Shown: positions 1 through 6,113 of the stretch, in pieces
How positions within the stretch are numbered: the stretch's first letter is position 1
How the letters are laid out: every line of letters begins with the position of its first letter
Assembly: GCA_964632945.1 (NCBI GenBank)
Contig: CAZWCX010000183.1
Span: 1-11,428, forward strand
DNA length: 11,428 nt
From: CAZWCX01 sp964632945
Lineage (GTDB): Bacteria; Planctomycetota; MHYJ01; WSZJ01; CAZWCX01
Reading direction: 5' to 3'
Notes under the pieces: generated by a model
What the model saw: only the letters and a program-made list of their open reading frames with translations
Databases searched by the model: none
What the model was told of the DNA's origin: nothing
Position numbers and translations under genes: made by a program

Positions 1-649
1 GCCGCTTCTGGGAGGGGCGGTTCAAATCGCAGGCCCTGCTCGACGAGGCCGCGCTGGTCTCGTGCATGAGCTACGTGGATCTCAAATCGGTGCGGGCAGG
101 GCTTGCGGACAGCCTGGAGGGGTCCGACTTCACGTCCATCCAGCAGCGGCTGCGGCAGGTCGAGGGGGGCCTGGAGCGCGAGAAGGTCCGGAGAGCGACG
201 CGAGTGCGGCGAGGTCCCGCGGCGGGCGTGGAAGCCGCGGGCAGGAGATCCTACCGAGCCGAGGACGGACTCGCCGGCTTCCGCCAAGACTCGTCCGCCC
301 CGATGCGGCGCTTGGGTTCCGACTCCGCGCGGGCCCCTGCCCGGAACGCGGCGAATCGCCTGCCGGTGAGTCTCCCCGGCTACCAGGCGCTGGTTCACTG
401 GGCCGGCCGACGGCTGCAGGCGGGGAAGCGCGGCGCGCTTTCCCCGAGCTTCCGGGGGCCTCCCGCGCACTCCTGACCCATCTGGGCCTGGATCCGGACC
501 GCCGGCTGGACGCGGTACAGGAGTTTCGCCACCACTTCTTCTCCTGCGCGGGCAGCGAGGAACGGATCCGCGCCTACGGTCGGCGCGGCGGCATCCGACT
601 GGCCCGAGGGGCGTGCCAGGCGCGGGGCCTCTACGCCGGCGTCGCGTAA
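1..649 (+). pseudogene. REP-associated/IS200-like tyrosine transposase, 3' part, frameshifted
   Basis: The reading frame is open from the left window edge (frame of base 3). It encodes FWEGRFKSQALLDE followed by a YVDLKSVRAG segment and SDFTSIQQR. This is the hallmark of the large Y1 (HUH) transposases related to IS200 and RAYTs, which normally read YVDLNPVRAG. The Tyr at 72-74 is the likely nucleophile by family analogy; the N-terminal HUH motif is outside the window. The frame goes on through LPVSLPGYQALVHWAGR and KRGAL, then meets a stop at 474-476. Removing one T from the CTTTCCCC tract at 438-445 restores GALPELPGA and then LLTHLGLDPDRRLDAVQEF, ending GLYAGVA at the 647-649 stop. That matches the family's usual C-terminal tail. 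I infer a single-base insertion and an inactive gene. The stretch at about 180-350 is poorly conserved and may hold further damage. A sequencing or assembly error is the alternative. Confidence 0.75.
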
Positions 650-1138
650 ACGCGGGACGGACGCGGGGCCGTGCGTGGCGCGCTTGTCGGGGGGGAGGCG
701 ACGCGGCTCCGGACGTTGTCTTGACCGGACGCGCGGTCGCCGGGGGCCTGCTCGCCCCGACCGGTTCCGTCCTTCGTCGCCGTCGCACCGTAGGTTCCGG
801 ATCCGCGGCCGCTTCGATGACGTCCCGTCTTCCCGTCGCGGATCCGGACCTTTCGACGGCTGCACTCCGGAATCCGGGATCGACGCGCGGCGGCTCGGGA
901 TGCCAAACCGATGCCGGCGGTCGCCGGGTCCGACGCTGCGGCGCGTGCGGGAAGGCCCGCGCGCGGCCCTCGACGCGGGATCCACGGCCTTGAGTCGTCG
1001 GTACTTCCACTTGCGGAACTGTGTGGGCGAAATTTCCTGGCGGGCGCAGAAGTCGGCGCGGGAGATGCCGGACAAGCGCGGGGCGCGGACCATGCGATTC
1101 CAGAAGGCGACCTGGCGGGGAGTGGCCGCGGCGTGCAT
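395..1138 (-). pseudogene. Decayed IS66 TnpA-like helix-turn-helix ORF
   Basis: The ATG (CAT at 1136-1138) is preceded on the minus strand by GAGGAGA about seven bases upstream, a good ribosome binding site. The first 54 codons (977-1138) encode RQVAFWNRMVRA, SRADFCARQEISP and FRKWKYRR. This is the pattern of the short helix-turn-helix accessory protein TnpA of IS66-type elements, where a W..R....SG.S...FC....S...F..W..R signature is usual. Beyond residue 54 the frame stays open to 395, but it becomes an Arg/Pro-rich string with no family resemblance and runs antisense into the transposase relic. The expected second half (a short beta-rich domain) is not recognisable in any frame. I infer that only the N-terminus is a genuine remnant; a gene caller may still report the full 247-residue frame. 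No other IS66 gene (tnpB, tnpC) is visible. Confidence 0.45.
796..848. repeat. Perfect 12-bp inverted repeat around a 29-bp centre
   Basis: The arms TCCGGATCCGCG (796-807) and CGCGGATCCGGA (837-848) are exact reverse complements. The pair lies between the transposase relic and the IS66 TnpA-like HTH segment, inside the degenerate part of the minus-strand frame. It could be a leftover mobile-element structure or a REP-like hairpin served by RAYT-type transposases. GGATCC-like words are common in this GC-rich sequence, but a 12-bp perfect pair this close is less easily explained by chance. Confidence 0.6.
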
Positions 1139-1291
1139 GGCAGATTCTCCTCAACCTGCCGCCTGCCCACTTTCCACGGATTGCTTCGCGATTCAATTCG
1201 GGGTCGACAGAACGCTTCCCGTCCCGGTATTGCTTGCGGCCGAGGCGCGCCGGCGGGTACCGTTCGCCAGGCCGTGGGGCTACGTGCTTCG

Positions 1292-1318
1292 TGCCCGGGG
1301 ACGCCTCGCGTCCGGGCA
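1292..1318. repeat. Strong GC hairpin with a two-base bulge, intergenic
   Basis: TGCCCGG at 1292-1298 followed by GGACG pairs with CGTCCGGGCA at 1309-1318 around the loop CCTCG, leaving two extra Gs on the left arm. It lies in the roughly 300-base gap between the divergent HTH relic and the M14 peptidase gene. No T-tract follows on either strand, so a classical terminator is not supported. Apart from this hairpin and a ribosome binding site near 1427, I see nothing convincing in 1139-1436. Confidence 0.45.
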
Positions 1319-1436
1319 TTCCGCGGCCGCGAGCCGGGGGCACCGCGTGGGGGCTGCCACGCGGGGATGCAGCCGGACCGGCCGGCATGCCGATGAACGG
1401 TGGGTGTCTGCAAGCCCGTTTCCCCCGGGAGTCCCG

Positions 1437-2231
1437 ATGCGGTATGCGCGCCTGGCCTGGCTGCTGCCCCTGACCCTCGCGGTGCCCGCCTGCATGGCTG
1501 CGAATCCGTCCGCCCCGATCCTGGCCGCTCGCGCGGCGATGCCGGAACCTGCGCCGGCGCAGTCGCTGACGCAGGTTTCCCAGGGCTTCGGGCGATGGTG
1601 GGTGGCGGGACGGTCGCGCGAGGGACGCCCCATCCACGCGGTCGAATTCGGCGAAGGGCCCGAGACTACGCTCATTCTCGGCGGCTTCCACGGCGACGAA
1701 CGTGCGGCCGCGGCGGTCGTCCTCGCCCTGGTCGAGTGGCTCGGCCGCGAGACCCAGCGTCTCCCGGGACGCCGCGTCGTGGTCGTCCCGTTCGTCAATC
1801 CCGACGGCGCCGTCGCCGGCACCCGCCTCAATGCCGAAGGGGTGGACGTGAACCGCAATTTCCCCACGCGGGACTGGAGCGCCGAGGCGCGCGACCGGCG
1901 CTACGCTCCTGGGCCGGCCCCGGGATCCGAGCCCGAGACCCGGGCCGTGATCGAGCTGGTCGAACTCCTGCGGCCCGCCAAGATCCTCTCGCTTCACGAT
2001 CCGCTGCGGGTGAACAACCATGACGGTCCCGGCGGCGCGGAGCTGGCCCGGGTCATGGCGGCGCACAACGGCTACCCCGTGCGCGGCCATATCGGGTATC
2101 CCACTCCCGGTTCGTTCGGGACCTGGGCGGGCCAGGAGCGGGGCATTCCCATGGTCACGCTCGAGGTGGAGCGCGGTCGGTCGGCCGTCGAGCGAAACCT
2201 CGGGGCGCTCTTCGCGGCGATCCTGCACTGA
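1437..2231 (+). CDS. Secreted M14-family zinc carboxypeptidase (MpaA-like)
   Basis: This 264-residue protein has an N-terminal export signal: Arg at 2 and 5, then a hydrophobic run to about residue 20. Cleavage is probable near ACMA; VPAC at 16-19 is a poor lipobox. The M14 fold is marked by GGFHGDE, giving zinc ligands His85 and Glu88; by VNPDG; by GVDVNRNFP, with substrate-binding Asn139/Arg140; and by LSLHDP, giving the third ligand His187. Near the end TLEVE supplies Glu243, the probable catalytic base. The spacing and compact size match murein peptide amidase A-type enzymes, which cut the gamma-D-Glu-diaminopimelate bond of peptidoglycan peptides. The E. coli enzyme is cytoplasmic, whereas this one appears exported, so its substrate may be periplasmic muropeptides or other peptides. 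I chose ATG 1437 because GGGAG ends five bases upstream and the signal peptide begins there. The open frame extends upstream to 675 but without protein-like sequence. Family confidence is high; substrate is inferred. Confidence 0.9.
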   Translation: MRYARLAWLLPLTLAVPACMAANPSAPILAARAAMPEPAPAQSLTQVSQGFGRWWVAGRSREGRPIHAVEFGEGPETTLILGGFHGDERAAAAVVLALVEWLGRETQRLPGRRVVVVPFVNPDGAVAGTRLNAEGVDVNRNFPTRDWSAEARDRRYAPGPAPGSEPETRAVIELVELLRPAKILSLHDPLRVNNHDGPGGAELARVMAAHNGYPVRGHIGYPTPGSFGTWAGQERGIPMVTLEVERGRSAVERNLGALFAAILH

Positions 2232-2242
2232 CGTCCGGAGCC

Positions 2243-2254
2243 CTCCCGCGGGAG
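2243..2254. repeat. 12-bp perfect palindrome just after the M14 gene
   Basis: CTCCCGCGGGAG is self-complementary and starts 12 bases after the M14 stop codon. It could fold as a small hairpin (CTCC-CGCG-GGAG) at the end of that transcript or serve as a protein site. No T-run follows, so a terminator is only a possibility. The rest of 2255-2470 shows no gene or signal that I can support. Confidence 0.35.
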
Positions 2255-2474
2255 ACCGGGGGCGGGCGATCGGCGGCGCTTGTAGGCAGCGGGGGGGCCG
2301 GGATCGAAGGGGACGCTCTCCACCCGTCCCCGCGCGGTGTCCGACGGTCCGTGCACGGCGCGACCGGGCCTTGCGCCTGCGCGGATCGGCCCGCGCCCCG
2401 GAATGGCCGACCTGGAGCCCGCGCTGCCTCTCCGGCGGCGGGGAATTTCTGCGGCGGGAAACGGGTGGGCGTGG

Positions 2475-2480
2475 CATAAT
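2475..2480 (+). promoter_or_regulatory. Candidate -10 element (CATAAT) before the MshEN-like gene
   Basis: CATAAT at 2475-2480, in the context GTGGCATAATG, differs by one base from the sigma-70 -10 consensus and stands out in GC-rich surroundings. No good -35 lies at 16-18 bases. It would give a very short leader of about 20 bases before the ATG at 2508, which is preceded by CGGAG at 2496-2500. Confidence 0.35.
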
Positions 2481-2507
2481 GCCGCCACCCACGATCGGAG
2501 AACTCGG

Positions 2508-3434
2508 ATGCCCGGCGGCGAACTCCTCTTCGGCCAGATCGCCCTCCAGAACGGCGTGATCTCCGGCGCCGACCTCTCCCGGGCCCTGACGACCCAGTCG
2601 CGCCTTTCTCAAGAAGGAAAGCGTGTCCATCTCGGCCAGGTTCTGGTGGATCTCGGTCTGCTCACCCCAGCCCAGGTGAACCAGATCCTCGCGCTGCAAA
2701 AGTTCGTCACGCTGCGGGAAGAAGACAAGTCCTTCGGGCGCCTGGCGGTGATCAACGGGTTCCTGACCGAGGCGCAGTTGCAGACGTGCTTGGACCAGCA
2801 GAAACTGGCCTGGAAGGGAAGTCGGCGGGTGGAGCGGATCGGGGAGATCATGGTGCGCCTTGGGATGATCAGCGAACAGCAGCGGGATGCGCTGCTGGAG
2901 CGCCAGTTGCGCCTGAAGACCGCGGAGGCCACCGTGGTGATGCCGGAGGGATTGGCGGGTTCGAAGGGCGACGGCGGGGCGGTCAGATCCGTGGAGGTGA
3001 TCGTCCACGCGACCCGCTCGACCCCCGGCGCGGCCGGGAAAGGGGCGGATGCGCCGGCCGAGGCGCGGAATGCAGCCGCGCGCGAGGCGCCTTCCGCCGC
3101 GACCCGACCCGCGCTGCCTTCCGTTCCGGAGGCCCCCGCGGATCCCCGGCCGACGCCGCGGGTGAACTCCGGGGCGGGAACGGGGCCGCCCGCCTGGGCC
3201 CCTTCGGCCGCCGCCGCGACCCGGCCGGCGGCCGGAGGCGGGGGCGAGGATCCCGATGACGGGCCGCTCATCTGCCTGCGGACCTGCCCGTTCTGTCAGG
3301 CAACCACGGATGGGGACCGGGTTCGCTGCATCGTGTGCGGTCGCCGCTCCTGCGTCTACTGCGGGATGATCGCGGCCGAGGAGGACGAGGAGTGCGGGGA
3401 TTGTCGCGCGCAACTGTCCGATGACTCGCGGTGA
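2508..3434 (+). CDS. Four-motif MshEN/GspE-N-like protein with C-terminal FYVE-like zinc-binding tail
   Basis: The protein has 308 residues. Residues 8-30, 42-64, 76-98 and 111-133 are four 23-residue units, each fitting [FLI]GxxxxxxGxxxxxxxxxxLxxQ and spaced 34, 34 and 35 residues apart. This is the pattern of the GspE N-terminal domain and the c-di-GMP-binding MshEN motif (RLGxxLVxxG...LxxxLxxQ). The fourth unit, RIGEIMVRLGMI, is closest to it. Residues about 140-252 form an Ala/Pro/Gly-rich linker, probably disordered. The tail carries CxxC pairs at 260/263, 274/277, 282/285 and 296/299, with the CxxCGxxxCxxC core seen in FYVE/RING-like double zinc sites. No secretion ATPase or response-regulator domain is present, and neither a signal peptide nor a membrane segment is seen, so it is probably cytoplasmic. 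ATG 2508 is chosen for its CGGAG seven bases upstream and because the first motif starts at residue 8. Ligand binding is inferred, not shown. Confidence 0.85.
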   Translation: MPGGELLFGQIALQNGVISGADLSRALTTQSRLSQEGKRVHLGQVLVDLGLLTPAQVNQILALQKFVTLREEDKSFGRLAVINGFLTEAQLQTCLDQQKLAWKGSRRVERIGEIMVRLGMISEQQRDALLERQLRLKTAEATVVMPEGLAGSKGDGGAVRSVEVIVHATRSTPGAAGKGADAPAEARNAAAREAPSAATRPALPSVPEAPADPRPTPRVNSGAGTGPPAWAPSAAAATRPAAGGGGEDPDDGPLICLRTCPFCQATTDGDRVRCIVCGRRSCVYCGMIAAEEDEECGDCRAQLSDDSR

Positions 3435-3501
3435 TGCCCGTTCCTCCGTCGCCGGCCGAAAACTCCGCCGTCCGGCGCGCCAACCCGGATGATTCCTGAA
3501 A

Positions 3502-3527
3502 GCCGCGTATGCGGCCGCGTAGATAAT
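3502..3527 (+). promoter_or_regulatory. Candidate promoter -10 with overlapping dyad and direct repeat
   Basis: GATAAT at 3522-3527 resembles a sigma-70 -10. Immediately upstream, GCCGC-GTAT-GCGGC (3502-3515) forms a perfect 5-bp inverted repeat, and GCCGCGTA occurs twice (3502-3509 and 3514-3521), 12 bp apart. Placement between the -35 and -10 would suit an operator for the gene starting at 3611. The -35 is weak (CTGAAA at 3496-3501 with a long 20-bp spacer), so this is tentative. An inverted repeat CGCCGG/CCGGCG (3450-3455, 3472-3477) just after the previous stop could be a weak terminator. Confidence 0.3.
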
Positions 3528-3610
3528 CCCGGCTAACACCCGCCGGCCGGGGCCGTCTTTCTTTGCGGGGCCGGATATCCCGCGCCCGCCCGCAAGAAGG
3601 AGGATCCCCC

Positions 3611-5545
3611 ATGCATCGAACCGGCACCTGCGTGGCCCTGGCCCTGCTTCTCTGGTCCGCTTCCGCCTGGGCGGGCCCGCCGCTGGTCTGCCATCCATGG
3701 GAAGATCCGCAGCGGCCGTCCGCGACCGTGTCGGCCTGGATCGCCGCAGCGGGCGGGGACACGGACCCTACGACCGAGCGGCTGATGGCCACGCTCGAGG
3801 GCGAGTCGGAGACGCTGGTGCGGATGGCGCTTCTGCAGGCCCTTGCGCTGCGAACCGGGGACCCGGGCCGGACCCGCGCAATCCTGGATGCGCTGGCCGA
3901 GCGCGAACGTCAAGGGCAGTCCGCTCTGGCCGCCGAGCCCGGGCACGCGGGCGCCGCGCGTGCGGCCCGCGTCCGGTTCGACCGCGCATTTGCCGAGGAG
4001 ACCTGGGCGTACACGGGGACCGGCATGGGGAAATCCCGGCCGCGCGCCCTCGAGGAGGCGGTCCTTGCGCTGGGGGACGATCCAGCCGCGTGGTTGGCCC
4101 TGGCGCGCGCCGCCACGCCGCTCATGCGGACCGGCACGCTCGAGGAACACGCCCGGGCCTTCGTGAACGCCTGGGACCTGACGGCGGCGATGCCCGAAGG
4201 GGCGGCACGCCGCCGCATGCGCTGGGTGCTCGATTGGGACCTGGATCACCTGGAGGCCCACCTGCTCGATCGCGAGGCGCCGGCCTCGGGGCGCGCGCCC
4301 GACGCCGCGTGGCGGCTCTCGGTCCTGCGCGCGGCCCTGCCGTCGAAGAAGTCGCACGGGGGCCTGGTCGTTCACGAGTGGGGGACCTTCACGTCCCTCC
4401 AGGGGTCGGACGGCATCGCGCTGGAGGGGTTGCAGCGGGAGGAGGAGTCGCTGCCGGAGTTCGTCTATTCGCGCACGCAGGTGCGGGAATGCCCGCTGCG
4501 GGATCGCGGGTACAAGGGTCTCGAGGTCCCGGTCACGGGCGTGACCCAGAAGATGGAAACGCCCGTCCTGTACTTCTACACCCACCGGGAACGTCGCCTG
4601 CGGGTGCGGGTGGAGTTCCGCCAAGGGCTGTTGACGCAGTGGTATCCGGTCGTCGACCGGCTCGGTCCCCCGGAGCCGGGGATCGGCGCGGGGTCCCTCG
4701 ACCTCGCGGGCGTGGACCGGTCGTTCCTCGAGTGGGAAATCGACGTCCTGCCGCGAACCGCGGGGGTCCCCGAAGGCATCCCCGCCGTCGATCCGACCGA
4801 TCCCTGGGCCTTTGCGCGCGAGGTGAATGCCGGGACCGTGCGCACCGTCCCGCGCCGGGCCCCGGACCGGCTTGGGCCCACGGAAGCGGAGCACTACCTG
4901 TTCTATCGGGGGCTCGGCTCGTTTCCGCTCCCGCTGCGGGTGATCGACGAGGGTCGGGGGGCGAGCGTGCGCAATGACGGAACCGATGCCGTGGCGGCCC
5001 TGTTCGCCGTGGAGATGGGAGCGGACGGCGGGCGTTTCCGCTCGCTGGGCGGCCTCGCCGCCGGCGCCGCGACGAACGCCGGCCTGGACGATCTGCCCTG
5101 GCGTTCGCGTGCCGAGGTGGTGGGCGAACTGCAGGCGGCGGTGACTTCTGCGCTGGTCGGCAGCGGGCTGTTCGCGGAAGAGGCGCGCGCCATGGTACGC
5201 ACCTGGTCCCGCTCTTGGTTCGCGGCGGAGGGGGCGCGCGTACTCTGGGTGGTGCCGCGCAATCTGACCGACGCCCTCCTGCCCTTGAGCATCGAGCCCC
5301 GACCGGACCGCGTGGAACGCGTGCTGCTCGGGCGGCTCGAGCGGCTGACGCCGGCGATGGAGGCGGAAGTGGAGGCCGCCTTGCTTGGACGCGCGTCGGC
5401 GGAGGCGGCGGTTCGCGCCGCGGCGGAAGCCCGACTCGCGCGCTTCGATCGATTCGTCGAGGCGGCGGTGCGGCGCGCCCTCGCGCGCAGCCCCGACGAA
5501 CGTGTGCGCGCCGCGGCGCGGGCATTCCTGGAGTCCTTGCGATGA
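3611..5545 (+). CDS. Secreted VHEWGTFTS-type protein, function unknown
   Basis: This 644-residue exported protein starts at ATG 3611, preceded by an excellent AAGAAGGAGG (3594-3603). Residues 1-22 are a clear Sec signal peptide (MHRTGTCVALALLLW...ASAWA, cleavage before GPP). Residues about 30-245 are helical and Ala/Leu/Arg-rich, perhaps repeat-like. The conserved core follows: VHEWGTFTS at 254-262, an acidic segment, KMETPVLYFYT from residue 314, a beta-rich region and a QWYPVVDRLGPPEPG segment. I recall VHEWGTFTSxxGxDG, KMETPVLYFY and QWYP from uncharacterised secreted proteins of Planctomycetota, Acidobacteriota and relatives; no enzymatic role is known to me. The last 80 residues are charged and helical, with ARSPDERVRAAARAFL resembling a HEAT-type unit. 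The ECF sigma gene starts 28 bases downstream, so co-transcription is plausible. Secretion is well supported; function is unknown. Confidence 0.88.
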   Translation: MHRTGTCVALALLLWSASAWAGPPLVCHPWEDPQRPSATVSAWIAAAGGDTDPTTERLMATLEGESETLVRMALLQALALRTGDPGRTRAILDALAERERQGQSALAAEPGHAGAARAARVRFDRAFAEETWAYTGTGMGKSRPRALEEAVLALGDDPAAWLALARAATPLMRTGTLEEHARAFVNAWDLTAAMPEGAARRRMRWVLDWDLDHLEAHLLDREAPASGRAPDAAWRLSVLRAALPSKKSHGGLVVHEWGTFTSLQGSDGIALEGLQREEESLPEFVYSRTQVRECPLRDRGYKGLEVPVTGVTQKMETPVLYFYTHRERRLRVRVEFRQGLLTQWYPVVDRLGPPEPGIGAGSLDLAGVDRSFLEWEIDVLPRTAGVPEGIPAVDPTDPWAFAREVNAGTVRTVPRRAPDRLGPTEAEHYLFYRGLGSFPLPLRVIDEGRGASVRNDGTDAVAALFAVEMGADGGRFRSLGGLAAGAATNAGLDDLPWRSRAEVVGELQAAVTSALVGSGLFAEEARAMVRTWSRSWFAAEGARVLWVVPRNLTDALLPLSIEPRPDRVERVLLGRLERLTPAMEAEVEAALLGRASAEAAVRAAAEARLARFDRFVEAAVRRALARSPDERVRAAARAFLESLR

Positions 5546-5573
5546 GATCGGTCCCGTGGTAGCGTCGGCCGCC

Positions 5574-6113
5574 ATGGCGGACGAAGTCGACGAGTTGGAG
5601 CCCATCTTCCGCGCGGCGCGTGCCGGGGATGGAAGCGCGTTCGGCGAGGTGTACCGTCGCTTCGCGCGCGTCGTGCATGGTATCATGATGGCCCGGGCCG
5701 GGCCCGCCGACGCGGAGGATCTGGCCCAGGAGGCGTTCGTGCAGGTTCATCGCGGCTTGGCGCAGGTGCAAGAGGTTCGGGCCCTGCCTGCGTGGATTTG
5801 CACCGTGGCGCGCAACGTGGCGATCGATCACGTGCGCCGGAGGGTCCGGATGCCGGCCAAGGCCCCGCTCGAAGACGTCCCCGCGCCCGACGGTGCGCCG
5901 TCGGGGGCTGGGGAACTGCGCGAACGAGTGCTTGCGCGGATCGCCGAACTGCCGGAAGCCTACCGCGAAACGCTGGTTCTCCGGCTCGTGGAAGGCCTGT
6001 CGGGGCCGGAAATCGCGGCGCGAACCGGGATGACCCACGGTTCCGTACGGGTGAACCTGACGCGCGGGATGGGGCTCCTGCGCCCCCTGCTCGAGGAAGA
6101 AGGCTGGCCATGA
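5574..6113 (+). CDS. ECF-family RNA polymerase sigma factor
   Basis: This 179-residue protein has the two-domain ECF layout. Region 2 (about residues 20-92) contains FGEVYRRFARVVHG, the core-binding DAEDLAQEAFVQVHRG and the -10-recognising AWICTVARNVAIDHVRRR. Region 4 (about 122-176) contains RIAELPEAYRETLVLRLVEGLSGPEIA and the helix-turn-helix TGMTHGSVRVNLTRG. Length is typical, and no extra C-terminal sensory domain is present. The stop overlaps the start of the FecR-domain gene (ATGA at 6110-6113), the usual arrangement for a sigma factor and its cognate anti-sigma. No Shine-Dalgarno precedes ATG 5574. An in-frame GTG at 5556 is an alternative start, and translation may be coupled to the upstream gene ending at 5545. 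The target regulon is unknown; the neighbouring secreted protein gene is a reasonable candidate. Confidence 0.93.
   Translation: MADEVDELEPIFRAARAGDGSAFGEVYRRFARVVHGIMMARAGPADAEDLAQEAFVQVHRGLAQVQEVRALPAWICTVARNVAIDHVRRRVRMPAKAPLEDVPAPDGAPSGAGELRERVLARIAELPEAYRETLVLRLVEGLSGPEIAARTGMTHGSVRVNLTRGMGLLRPLLEEEGWP

Noticed and set aside
675..1436. N-terminal extension of the M14 peptidase frame
   Set aside because: The extension lacks protein-like composition. The signal peptide and ribosome binding site place the start at 1437.
1490..1500. Lipoprotein signal for the M14 peptidase (VPAC)
   Set aside because: Pro at -2 and Val at -3 make a poor lipobox; ordinary signal peptidase I cleavage near ACMA is more likely, though not excluded either way.
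3533..5686. 717-codon open frame on the minus strand
   Set aside because: It lies antisense to a clearly coding gene with a signal peptide and a perfect ribosome binding site. Its composition (Arg/Pro/Gly/His) is typical of GC-rich shadow frames and no domain is recognisable.
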